Origin: Corynebacterium lactis RW2-5 | Lineage (GTDB): Bacteria > Actinomycetota > Actinomycetes > Mycobacteriales > Mycobacteriaceae | Reading direction: 5' to 3' | DNA length: 64,000 nt | NCBI RefSeq assembly: GCF_001274895.1 | Contig: NZ_CP006841.1 | Span: forward strand, 2,666,001-2,730,000 | Shown: one piece after another, positions 56,372 to 64,000 of the stretch | How the letters are laid out: the number at the start of each line of letters is the position of its first letter | How positions within the stretch are numbered: position 1 is the stretch's first letter | The notes under the pieces: generated by a model | Databases searched by the model: none | Told to the model about the DNA's origin: nothing | Seen by the model: the letters and a program-made list of their open reading frames with translations, nothing else | Made by a program: the position numbers and the translations under genes

Positions 56372-57199
56372 TTAGGCGCCTTCGGTACCCTTGGCTCCCT
56401 TTCCTTCCCCTTCACCTGGCTCCAGCTCGGCCGGGACCTCCTCGGCCTCGTGCTTGCCGGACTCCAGGGCGGCGTTTTCCTTGCTCATCTGCGCGCGGAT
56501 CTCAGCCAGGCGCATATCCGCGCGGGCATCTGCCCCCGAAGCCTCAATCTCAGCCATACGACCCTGGTGGGACGAAGCCGCGAGCTCCTGCGCGCCGAGA
56601 GCATTAGCGTAGCGACTCTCGATCTTCTCGCGGACCGAGTCGAGGGTCGGGACGTTCGGATTATCCGTGATTCCCTGCATGCCCTGCAGCGTATTCGAGG
56701 TCGTCTCCTGCATTTTCGCCTGGTCAGCCTGAGACTCGAGCTCGCGGATCTCGGTCTTCATCTGCTCGTAGCGGACCTGCGACTGCTGCGCCTGCTTCTG
56801 GGCCTCTTCCGCCGCCGAAACCGCCTGCGCGTGCAGCTGCGTGGTCTGCTCAAGCTCATTTTCGATGCTGACCAACTGAGAGGCGAACACTTCAGCGGTG
56901 TTCTCCATCTTCTGCGCAGTCGCCTCATCGCCCGATGCGCGGGCGGCATCCGCCTGCTGAAGCGCCTGGCGAGTATTCACCGTCAGCTTCTCGCGCTCCT
57001 TGTTCAGTCGCCCCAGCTGCATCTCCAGCTGGTTACGATTTCCGATTACCGCAGCGGCCTGCCGCTGAATCTCGTTATGGCGCTTGCGCTCGGCCTCTGC
57101 TGCCTGGGCGATCTGAACCTTCGGGTCAGCATTATCATCAATCTTCTTATCGAAAGAAGACATCATGTACTTCCAGCCTTTAGCAAAAGGATTAGCCAT
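56372..57199 (-). CDS. PspA/IM30 family protein
   Basis: 275 residues from ATG 57199 (MANPFAKGWKYMMSSF); the open frame to 57385 runs into the divergent promoter region. The N-terminal amphipathic helix is followed by KIDDNADPKVQIAQAAEAERKRHNEI and a long coiled coil (about 30-185), as expected for PspA. A Glu/Gly-rich C-terminal tail (EEVPAELEPGEGEGKG) is extra. PspA forms oligomers that stabilise the membrane under stress. A Psp regulator is not adjacent. It is divergent from the serine hydrolase gene with 137 bp between starts. Confidence 0.9.
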   Translation of the reverse strand: MANPFAKGWKYMMSSFDKKIDDNADPKVQIAQAAEAERKRHNEIQRQAAAVIGNRNQLEMQLGRLNKEREKLTVNTRQALQQADAARASGDEATAQKMENTAEVFASQLVSIENELEQTTQLHAQAVSAAEEAQKQAQQSQVRYEQMKTEIRELESQADQAKMQETTSNTLQGMQGITDNPNVPTLDSVREKIESRYANALGAQELAASSHQGRMAEIEASGADARADMRLAEIRAQMSKENAALESGKHEAEEVPAELEPGEGEGKGAKGTEGA

Positions 57200-57336
57200 C
57201 TCGCATTCGACCCTTTCCGACGAAAATTCGGCGACGTATCGGATACACATCGACCTTCTGCTTGAAAATTGTACGTAAAACCAAAAATTCCCTCGACTGC
57301 AACACTTCAGCAGCAAGCGTTGTAAAGTCTTTATCC

Positions 57337-58578
57337 ATGGCCCATCCCCCTTCAGACTCAAGGTTTGGCAGCGTTCGACACGCAATTTCCCGCCGAGGCG
57401 TAGCCCTGTGCATCGCCGCGGCTTCCCTCACTGTGTCAGCTCCTGCGATCGGACCTTCCTTGGCAGAGGACGCACAGGCGCAGGCGACGTCTACTCCGGC
57501 GAAGCCCAGCTCCTCCTCGCGCTCCTCGACCTCCTCGGAAAAACCTTCGGCAAAGAAGGAAAATGCTGAGAAGGGGAAGAAGGAGGAAAAGAAAGAGGAG
57601 ACCACAAACTCCACCACCGCTGAATCCTCTTCCGCCAAGACTTCCGCTACGGCGACTTCCACGCTGAAGCCAGAGGCAAAGTCCGAATGGGGCCAGAGCG
57701 TCCAGGAACGCATGGATGCCGTAACCGAAGAGCTTGAATCGGGACGCAGCAAAATCGGGATTGGCATTTTGGACAGGAAGACGGGCGAATTCCTGTGTAA
57801 CTCCCACTGCAACGATTCCTTCGAACTGGCTAGTCTGTCGAAGATGTTCGTTGCGGACGTCGTCGCGTACACCAACTACACGCGCCCAAAGGGCAAGGAC
57901 ATCGAGGCTGGCTCGGGAGACATGCCCGTCGACGGCAATCAGGACGCGATGGCCCGCGACGATATGATTCGCTATTCCGACAACGAGGCCACCGACCTTC
58001 TATGGTCCGGGTACGGCGGCACTGCCATTGTCGAAAACATCAAGGAGCGCTACGGACTCTCCGAAGCCACCCAGGCGAACCCCGACTGGGGCATGACCCA
58101 GAGCTCAGCCGCCGACATGGTCGCCTACTTTAACGGCATGCTCTCCGAGAAGGGTGGGCTTTCCGACGTAGAGACTCGCTACCTCCGGCAACTCATGTAC
58201 TCCCTGCCGCGTTATTCCTACGGCGACGCGGACCAGAACATTGGGCTCAAAGAGGCCCTTCCCAAAGAGATGGTTGCCAATAAGTCCGGCTGGTTTGATC
58301 CCGAAATACGCACGACCGCGGGATTCTTTGGCGACGATGACCGTTACGTCATTGCAGTCCTGGGTTCCTACATCGAAGCGGAGGACCTGACCAAGGCAGT
58401 CACCGAGATCTTCCCCGACGGCGAGGCCTCCACGGAGGACGATTCCACGGTGCGCAACCAACCAATCATCTCGTCATCGTCGAATAGCTCGAAGACCAAC
58501 CCGGCGATTTGGGCAATTCTCGCAGCGATTGTCGGATTCCTACTCGGCTGGATTGTCCGCAAGCAAACCTCCGAATAG
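57337..58578 (+). CDS. Class A beta-lactamase-like serine hydrolase, membrane-anchored
   Basis: 413 residues from ATG 57337 (MAHPPSDSRF). A signal peptide (about 20-48, GVALCIAAASLTVSAPAIG) is followed by a Ser/Lys/Glu-rich linker (about 55-125). The catalytic domain has FELASLSKMFVADVV (S-x-x-K), YSDNEATDLLW (SDN) and MVANKSGWF (KSG in place of KTG). A C-terminal helix (AIWAILAAIVGFLLGWIV, about 390-407) may hold it in the membrane. Such proteins bind or hydrolyse penicillin-like substrates, or act as carboxypeptidases; activity on drugs is not implied. A terminator follows. Confidence 0.9.
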   Translation: MAHPPSDSRFGSVRHAISRRGVALCIAAASLTVSAPAIGPSLAEDAQAQATSTPAKPSSSSRSSTSSEKPSAKKENAEKGKKEEKKEETTNSTTAESSSAKTSATATSTLKPEAKSEWGQSVQERMDAVTEELESGRSKIGIGILDRKTGEFLCNSHCNDSFELASLSKMFVADVVAYTNYTRPKGKDIEAGSGDMPVDGNQDAMARDDMIRYSDNEATDLLWSGYGGTAIVENIKERYGLSEATQANPDWGMTQSSAADMVAYFNGMLSEKGGLSDVETRYLRQLMYSLPRYSYGDADQNIGLKEALPKEMVANKSGWFDPEIRTTAGFFGDDDRYVIAVLGSYIEAEDLTKAVTEIFPDGEASTEDDSTVRNQPIISSSSNSSKTNPAIWAILAAIVGFLLGWIVRKQTSE

Positions 58579-58598
58579 TCCAATACGGAGAAACAGGA

Positions 58599-58639
58599 AG
58601 CCGGGGCAGGCGCAACATCGTTGCGACCCTGCCCCGGCT
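58599..58639. terminator. Terminator between serine hydrolase and thioredoxin genes
   Basis: Arms AGCCGGGGCAGG (58599-58610) and complement (58628-58639), with the loop closed by CGCAA/TTGCG. It works for the convergent pair. Confidence 0.85.
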
Positions 58640-58667
58640 ATTTCAGGGTAATCCCCTCACACCCGGA

Positions 58668-59048
58668 CTAGTCCTCCTGGCCGTCCTGCGCTGCCTGCTC
58701 AGCAATCTGACGACGGACATCGTCCATATCCAGCGCGGATGCCTGCTGAACCAGCTCATCCAGAGCGGTCTCCGGCAGTACGCCGGAGTGCTGGAACAGG
58801 AGGATTCCCTCGCGGAATACGAACAGGGTCGGAATCGACTGGATACCGAGTGCAGCCGAAATCTCCTGGTTCGCGTCCGTGTCAAGCTTGGCGTAGGTAA
58901 CCTCCGGGTGCTTCTCCGAGTTCTTCTCGAAGATCGGCGCGAACTGACGGCACGGTCCGCACCAGGAAGCCCAAGCATCGACCAGAACGATATTGCCCTT
59001 CTGGATGGTGTCCGCAAAAGTGTCGTTCGTAACGTCGATAGTTGCCAT
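58668..59048 (-). CDS. trxA: Thioredoxin
   Basis: 126 residues from ATG 59048. DAWASWCGPCRQFAPIF contains the redox-active WCGPC, and IQSIPTLFVFREG the cis-Pro loop. The C-terminal extension (LDMDDVRRQIAEQAAQDGQED) is about 15 residues longer than E. coli Trx and acidic. The cytoplasmic protein reduces disulfides with electrons from thioredoxin reductase, which is not in this window. Monocistronic: flanked by the terminator and a 200-base gap. Confidence 0.95.
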   Translation of the reverse strand: MATIDVTNDTFADTIQKGNIVLVDAWASWCGPCRQFAPIFEKNSEKHPEVTYAKLDTDANQEISAALGIQSIPTLFVFREGILLFQHSGVLPETALDELVQQASALDMDDVRRQIAEQAAQDGQED

Positions 59049-59259
59049 GAGTAATGCCCCTTAAAAATAATTTCACTGTCTCTGGCTACGAATCCATGAA
59101 AACGTCACTCGGATTCGCGCCACTTGTTTCCCTTCAACGCCCGGGAGCTGAAAAACATTCCGCCAAGAGTCCTAGCCCCCTTGTGGGATTGCTTCGGACG
59201 GCCCCTTTAAAGGACTTCCCCGCGCCAATAGCGCTGGCAGCGCCGACTGCACTGGTTCT

Positions 59260-60120
59260 CTAGCGGTTTACTCGGATAGTGTTCCGTTGCCTGCCGAGCC
59301 CCTCAATTTCGATAGTGATTTCCTGCCCGTCCTGCAGGTAGACGGGCGGATTCATGCCGTGGCCAACACCTGCTGGCGTTCCCGTGGAAATTACATCACC
59401 CGGGTTTAGCTGGACGAACTGCGAAATATAGGACACCAATGCCGCCGGTGAGAAGACCAAGTCCGCGATTGGCGCATCCTGCCGGAGCTCGCCGTCAACC
59501 CACGTGCGCACGCGCGCCACGCTCGAATCGAATTGCTCTGCAGTCAGCATCCAAGGGCCGAAAGCCGACGCGCGCTGCAACGTCTTTCCCTGAAGCCACT
59601 GCTCCGTCGCGTATTGGCGGTCTCGCTGGGTGAAGTCGTTCATAATCGCGTACCCGGCGATGGCCTTTCCCGCCTCAGATTCGTCGACCTGCAGGCACGT
59701 CGAGCCTACGATGACAGCCAGCTCTCCTTCGTAGTCCAGCTTCGCCGCGCCATCGCGAGGAACTCGAATATCGTCCTTGGCGCCAGCCACCGCATCCGCA
59801 AACTTCGCAAATAGCGTGGGAACCTCGGGGCGCTCATGCCCCATCTCCTCGATATGCGCCGCGTAGTTCAGCCCCACGCAGACAATCTTGCCCGGGCGGG
59901 TAATCAGCGGCGCGAAAGCCCACGCGGACTCCGCGACAACGTTGTCTGGGTTCTCCGCCGCCCCCTCGAGTAGCTCCTGCGCTTCACGACGCCACGTCGG
60001 ACGTTCCAGAATGTCCCCAAGACACGAATCTGGAAACAGGACAGCCGAGCCGTCACCGAGAACGGCTGCGCGGGTTCCACCCTGATGCCGCAAGGTTGCA
60101 AGACGCATTGAGATACTCAT
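59260..60120 (-). CDS. Fumarylacetoacetate hydrolase family protein
   Basis: 286 residues from ATG 60120 (MSISMRLATLR); ATG 60108 is an alternative and the frame to 60237 is unsupported. The FAH fold is clear: KIVCVGLNYAAHIEEMGHERPEVPTLFAKF, then DYEGELAVIVG with metal-binding Glu, AGYAIMNDFTQRDRQ, FSPAALVSYISQFVQLNPGDVISTGTPAGVGHG (all cited in parts). Members hydrolyse or isomerise 3-oxo acids in aromatic breakdown, or decarboxylate oxaloacetate. No aromatic pathway genes are linked, so oxaloacetate decarboxylase or acylpyruvase activity is as likely. Confidence 0.93.
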   Translation of the reverse strand: MSISMRLATLRHQGGTRAAVLGDGSAVLFPDSCLGDILERPTWRREAQELLEGAAENPDNVVAESAWAFAPLITRPGKIVCVGLNYAAHIEEMGHERPEVPTLFAKFADAVAGAKDDIRVPRDGAAKLDYEGELAVIVGSTCLQVDESEAGKAIAGYAIMNDFTQRDRQYATEQWLQGKTLQRASAFGPWMLTAEQFDSSVARVRTWVDGELRQDAPIADLVFSPAALVSYISQFVQLNPGDVISTGTPAGVGHGMNPPVYLQDGQEITIEIEGLGRQRNTIRVNR

Positions 60121-60158
60121 TTCCTCATCATCGTTTGGGACTAAACACAATCTACCGC

Positions 60159-61349
60159 TCACTGCGCGCTGCGCTGAAAGACCCTCTGTCCCGGGGTGGT
60201 CAGGCGGACAACCCACGCAGGCCGGACAAAGAGCCACTTGGCTCCCGCCGCCAGAAGAAGCTTATGCAACCCCAGGCAAAGAATCGCGGCGATGATAGTC
60301 ACCAACGGCGTCATGATGACCAGTTGCGGATCCGACGGCAAGATCAAGTCGAAGACGATCATGACCAATACCAGCATGGGGATATGCATCAGGAAGATGG
60401 GCAGCGTCCGTCCACCCACCTTTTCAAAGGGCGCCACCAAACGGGTGCCCTGGAGCAGAGCCATCAGATTCACCGCCGCTAAAGCGCCAACCGTAGACAG
60501 ATAGAGCCGCATGAAGCCGACATTTCCATCATTGAAGCTCGGGTACGTGAACTGAACCCACAGTGCCCCCGACAGGAAGGCAGCCATAGTGACACCGAGG
60601 AAGAGGATGTTCCGACGCTGCACCATGCTGAATAGCCACGGCGCACCGTGCATACCCAACAGGTAGAAAAACAGCATCTTCGTGATGAAATCCCACGACC
60701 AGCTGACTGGCTCAAAAGGCGCAAAACCACTGAGAAGTCCCGCCGCTAGCAGCTGTACTGCCGGATGGACGCGTCGGAAAGCTCGGGTGAACACCGCGAA
60801 CATGGCCAGCGCCCACAAGAACCACAGGTATGAGGTGGGCTCCACTATCGCGTGCAGCGTGTTGTAGATACGCGGCTGCCAGGACGAAGTGTCCATGATG
60901 GACGGTGGGTAAACTATTCCGTCGGCCTCGACGTGAGTGTAAGGCATTAGGAAGAGCACAAAATCGCGCAGCGGCACCCACAGAACATACAGGTAGACCA
61001 TCACCCAGATGCGACGATTGGCCAACTTGTGCCACGACTCCGACAGCGCCTTACCGGCAAACAACCCGGAGAGAAGGAAAAAGAGGGGCATGCGGATTGG
61101 TCCGAGGAAGAAGTTGAACTGCTCCCAGCTAGCCGTGTAATAACCGTGCGCCTGCAGCTCGGTGATTGCGTGGCCGAGAACAACCAGCAAAATGCACAGC
61201 CCCTTGGCGGCATCGACCCAGCCGACACGCTGTTTACTACCGCGGGGCCCTTTAGAGCGCTGCTTGGAGGTCGGCGCCAGCGCGGAGGTCGCGACGGAGG
61301 CTTCCGCTTTTCCCGAAGAATTACTGGCGGGGTTTGCAGCCATGGGCAT
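60159..61349 (-). CDS. Acyltransferase-3 family membrane protein
   Basis: 396 residues from ATG 61349; M3 at 61343 is an alternative. The basic N-terminus is followed by RVGWVDAAKGLCILLVVLGHAI, the typical first helix with catalytic His. Nine or ten further transmembrane segments follow, including MPLFFLLSGLFAGKAL with the second motif and GGRTLPIFLMHIPMLVLV. The family O-acetylates or acylates cell-surface sugars, lipids or peptidoglycan. The substrate is unknown. It lies between dnaB and the FAH gene on the same strand. Confidence 0.9.
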   Translation of the reverse strand: MPMAANPASNSSGKAEASVATSALAPTSKQRSKGPRGSKQRVGWVDAAKGLCILLVVLGHAITELQAHGYYTASWEQFNFFLGPIRMPLFFLLSGLFAGKALSESWHKLANRRIWVMVYLYVLWVPLRDFVLFLMPYTHVEADGIVYPPSIMDTSSWQPRIYNTLHAIVEPTSYLWFLWALAMFAVFTRAFRRVHPAVQLLAAGLLSGFAPFEPVSWSWDFITKMLFFYLLGMHGAPWLFSMVQRRNILFLGVTMAAFLSGALWVQFTYPSFNDGNVGFMRLYLSTVGALAAVNLMALLQGTRLVAPFEKVGGRTLPIFLMHIPMLVLVMIVFDLILPSDPQLVIMTPLVTIIAAILCLGLHKLLLAAGAKWLFVRPAWVVRLTTPGQRVFQRSAQ

Positions 61350-61476
61350 GGTCTTTCAACCCCGCTTTCTTCAAGTCCCGAAATCTGGCACCCATAGGGC
61401 TGCAGGGCACCAGACTCTCCGATTTAAATACAGTACATTCGAGAAGTTTACTAGGCAGCGCTCACACCGTGAGCCT

Positions 61477-63033
61477 TTAGGCTTCCTTCGCGATGTTGGC
61501 GAACCGGGAAAAGTGCAGCTGGTGCGCTACCGCGATACTGCCCGTCGGACCACCACGATGCTTCGCGACGATGATGTCGGCCTCACCCGCACGCTCGTGC
61601 TCCGCCTCCTGGGAGTCCGGGCGATAAATCAGCATGACGATATCGGCGTCCTGCTCCAGCGACCCCGACTCACGGAGGTCAGCGACCTGTGGCTTCTTGT
61701 CATTACGGGACTCCGGGCCACGGTTTAGCTGCGAGATAGCGATCAACGGCACCTCGAGCTCCTTAGCCAACAGCTTCAGCTGACGCGAGAATTCCGAGAC
61801 CTCTTGCTGTCGCGATTCGACTTTTTTACCCGAGCTCATCAGCTGCAGGTAGTCGACCACAATGAGCTTTAGGTCGTGCTTCTGCTTCAGCTGACGCGCC
61901 TTAGCGCGAATCTCCATCATGGTGAGGTTCGGCGAATCATCAATAAACAGAGGCGCGTCACGGATGCGGTCGCCGACCTCAACCAAACGGCCCCAGTCGC
62001 GCTCGTCCAAATCGCCGGAACGCAGCGACGCCATATTGATCTTCGCCTCCGCCGACATGATGCGCATCATGATTTCGTTTCGCGACATTTCCAGGGAGAA
62101 AATCGCGCTGGTCTGACCATGCTTAATCGAAGCCGAACGCATGAAGTCCATCGCCAGCGTCGATTTACCCACACCGGGACGGGCGGCAATGATAATCATC
62201 TGCCCGGCGTGCAGGCCGTTGGTCAGCTTGTCCAGGTTGGTGATGCCCGTAGGAACGCCCTGCGCCAGACCACCATTCTGGCTAATCAGATCGATCTCCT
62301 CGAGGGTATTGTCCAGGACCTCGGCGATTGGCACGTAATCGTTCTTGGTGTTCTCGCGCCCAACACTGAAAATCAGCTGCTGCGCCTCGTCCACGAGGGT
62401 CTCAGGCTCCACATCCTCGGCGCCTGCGTAGCCGATCTGTGCAATCTTCGTGCCGGCCTCGACGAGGCGCCGGATTGTGGCCTTTTCCGCCACGATGCGC
62501 GCGTAGAACTGGGCGTTCGCGGCCGTCGGCACGCGGGAGGTGAGCGTGTGCAGATACAGCGGACCACCAACCCGGTCGAGATCACCAGTTCGATCCAGAC
62601 GGCCGGCCAGGAGGATCGGGTCGATCTCTGAGGATTCGCCATACAGGTGCAGGATCGCGGAATAGATAGCCTGGTGGGCCGGACGGTAGAAATCCTCCGG
62701 TGTCAGCTGCTCGTAGACATCGGCGACAACCTCAGAGTTCAGCAACATCGCACCGAGCACACTCTGCTCCGCATCAATGTTGTGGGGTGGTGTGCGCTCG
62801 AACGTCGCACCGGAGGCCACAGATGCGCGCGAACCGCGCTTGCGATCCCGGTCCCAGCTACCAGAACGCTCCGACCTATATTCCTCCGGAGGGCCCGGCT
62901 CTAGCGGCGGCTCCTCCGGAAGAGGAATGTCATCGAAAGAATCGTCAAAAGAAGCCTCCGCTGAATGAGACGAAGCGCCATTTCCTCCTGAGTACTCGGC
63001 GTCGGACGCACCGCTACTAAAGGCCTGACTCAC
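61477..63033 (-). CDS. dnaB: Replicative DNA helicase DnaB
   Basis: 518 residues from GTG 63033, with GGAAGGG upstream. A disordered acidic N-terminus (about 1-75) precedes the DnaB_N domain (PPHNIDAEQSVLGAMLLNSEV). The RecA core follows: Walker A AARPGVGKSTLAMDF, Walker B KLIVVDYLQLM, AISQLNRGPESRNDK and the final AKHRGGPTGSIAVAH. There is no intein, unlike in some actinobacteria. It unwinds DNA at the replication fork as a hexamer. The gene follows rplI on the same strand, but a 695-base spacer separates them. Confidence 0.97.
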   Translation of the reverse strand: MSQAFSSGASDAEYSGGNGASSHSAEASFDDSFDDIPLPEEPPLEPGPPEEYRSERSGSWDRDRKRGSRASVASGATFERTPPHNIDAEQSVLGAMLLNSEVVADVYEQLTPEDFYRPAHQAIYSAILHLYGESSEIDPILLAGRLDRTGDLDRVGGPLYLHTLTSRVPTAANAQFYARIVAEKATIRRLVEAGTKIAQIGYAGAEDVEPETLVDEAQQLIFSVGRENTKNDYVPIAEVLDNTLEEIDLISQNGGLAQGVPTGITNLDKLTNGLHAGQMIIIAARPGVGKSTLAMDFMRSASIKHGQTSAIFSLEMSRNEIMMRIMSAEAKINMASLRSGDLDERDWGRLVEVGDRIRDAPLFIDDSPNLTMMEIRAKARQLKQKHDLKLIVVDYLQLMSSGKKVESRQQEVSEFSRQLKLLAKELEVPLIAISQLNRGPESRNDKKPQVADLRESGSLEQDADIVMLIYRPDSQEAEHERAGEADIIVAKHRGGPTGSIAVAHQLHFSRFANIAKEA

Positions 63034-63728
63034 TGTTACCCTTCCTCCCCGCTGCCCCGACCGGCTCTCGCCCGGTCGAGCCCACGCTCACTTACTCTCG
63101 ACTAACTACTATGGCCCATCGGCCGGATTCATTGAACCGGACTCGGCTCCGCATCGCCCCCTACCGCCCCAGCGGACGAGGGGCTTGGCGAGCTGGCGTT
63201 TCCAGCCATAATCCACGGCTTATACCCAATGTTATCCACAGGTCCTGTGGATAGACCTGGGGAGTACTTGTGCACAAACCGGAAATACCCAGGTAAACTC
63301 AGCGCAACCTTAAATGCAAGCTTCAAAGTTGACAGATTTACAACTACTCTGACCAGCACTTTCTCTATTTATGCTGGTAGGAAGGTAAATTGATGAATCT
63401 CGATTCATGGCCTTTACATTTGCAAAGCGGTTGAAGTCAACTTATGGAAACGTATTTTGTTACCGAATTTTTACCTAAACCATAGTCGTATCCACAAGTT
63501 TTCCACTGCACTCCCCAGTTTTCCCCACAGGTTTATCCACAGGGGCAGAAAACACATTCACAACACTGCGTCAAAAACCACGAAAAGCCCCGAGCCCCAC
63601 AATCGAACTATCGAAGTGGAAACTCAGAGCTTTTCGTGTGCTGTTGTCATTGGGCTAAGACACCAACGACGGATACCATGCCGTCGAGCGCCCAGCCGCC
63701 GTCAAAAGTAAAAACTTAAAACCGGGAA
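63034..63728. other. rplI-dnaB intergenic spacer with DnaA-box cluster
   Basis: 695 bases without a supported gene; open frames 63129-63359 and 63457-63711 are rejected. Perfect TTATCCACA boxes lie at 63232-63240 and 63533-63541. One-mismatch boxes lie at 63246-63254 (reverse strand, forming a palindrome TATCCACAGG-t-CCTGTGGATA with the first) and at 63488-63496. Weaker TTTTCCACT- and TTCCCCACA-type sites are nearby. An AT-richer stretch lies between (about 63300-63480). Confidence 0.75.
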
Positions 63729-64000
63729 TTAACCGGCGACGACCTCTACGGAAACATGCGCGGTGATCTGCGGGTGCAGCGCGATGTCAACGGTGTGCTT
63801 ACCAAGGGACTTGATCTGGCTCGGAGCAAGCACGACTGCGCGCTTGTCGATAGCCTGACCGGAAGCCTTACGAACTGCAGCGGCAATGTCACCTGCGGTG
63901 ACGGAGCCGAACAGCTTGCCATTGTCCGCTGCCTTAACAGCAACGGAAACGTTGTCGAGCGAGTCAATGCTCTGCTTGACTTCACGTGCATGGTCGAGGT
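63729..64000 (-). CDS. rplI: 50S ribosomal protein L9, C-terminal part
   Basis: The gene runs off the end of the window; the last 90 codons are present, ending with TAA at 63731-63729. The translation includes REVKQSIDSLDNVSVAVKAA, NGKLFGSVTAGDIAAAV, KASGQAIDKRAVVL, LGKHTVDIALHPQITAHV and SVEVVAG, typical of the L9 C-terminal domain. L9 binds 23S rRNA near the L1 stalk. In actinobacteria rplI usually ends the rpsF-ssb-(rpsR) operon ahead of dnaB, which fits here. Confidence 0.92.
   Translation of the reverse strand, partial: LDHAREVKQSIDSLDNVSVAVKAADNGKLFGSVTAGDIAAAVRKASGQAIDKRAVVLAPSQIKSLGKHTVDIALHPQITAHVSVEVVAG

Noticed and set aside
63129-63711. Two short open frames in the rplI-dnaB spacer
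   Set aside because: No start signals or family features; they overlap the DnaA boxes.

Overview
The window reads as a chromosomal segment of a Corynebacterium. It is fairly GC-rich and carries Lsr2, an LGFP-type cell-wall amidase, a septum-formation-family protein, DUF1707, DUF5926, DUF6474 and TM0106-family proteins, an atypical pyruvate kinase (Pyk2 type) next to L-lactate dehydrogenase, and an actinobacterial rrn operon without tRNAs in the 16S-23S spacer. The species cannot be fixed from the sequence alone. The window opens inside the amidase gene and closes inside rplI.

Layout. 1-2070: 3' part of a PGRP-type amidase. 2117-4508: a lower-GC block of three poorly known genes (membrane-anchored protein, PH-like protein, DUF1266-like protein). 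4578-7091: a HAD phosphatase and an acyltransferase fused to a degenerate HAD-like tail. 7092-12176: glycerol catabolism (glpD, glpF, glpK) with several candidate regulatory palindromes. 12394-18419: serS, a LysE/RhtB exporter, septum-formation protein, zincin, DUF1707 protein, histidine phosphatase and pheA. 18453-24351: amidase, fructosamine-kinase-like protein, LytR-CpsA-Psr protein, DUF5926 and a membrane protein. 24446-27449: pyk2 and ldh, the fermentative end of glycolysis. 27592-34534: alpha/beta-hydrolase, a 54-residue MT0933-type 'antitoxin', sodA, enoyl-CoA hydratase, TM0106 nuclease and a DUF6474 protein. 34703-38541: phoD, lsr2 and a YidC/Oxa1 paralogue. 38612-46231: TetR regulator, GlsB-type protein, universal stress protein, pseudouridine synthase, and a MacB/FtsX-type ABC pair whose permease 3' end is disrupted by a 64-bp duplication. 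46327-53136: SDR gene and a complete rrn operon (16S-23S-5S, minus strand). 53137-58578: MFS transporter, NYN-domain protein, PspA and a class-A beta-lactamase-like serine hydrolase. 58668-64000: thioredoxin, FAH-family hydrolase, acyltransferase-3 membrane protein, dnaB, a DnaA-box-bearing spacer and rplI.

Functional themes. Glycerol is imported (GlpF), phosphorylated (GlpK) and oxidised (GlpD), and Pyk2 plus Ldh carry carbon from PEP to lactate. Envelope maintenance is represented by the amidase, LCP protein, septum-formation protein, PspA, serine hydrolase and the MacB-like transporter. Stress functions are SodA, Usp, thioredoxin and GlsB. No CRISPR array, prophage, IS element or tRNA gene was seen. 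The observations most worth checking are: the frameshifting 64-bp duplication in the ABC permease; a recurrent 68-bp stem-loop in convergent intergenic regions; a DnaA-box cluster between rplI and dnaB; the acyltransferase/pseudo-HAD fusion beside an intact HAD; and the lower-GC PH-like/DUF1266 cassette.
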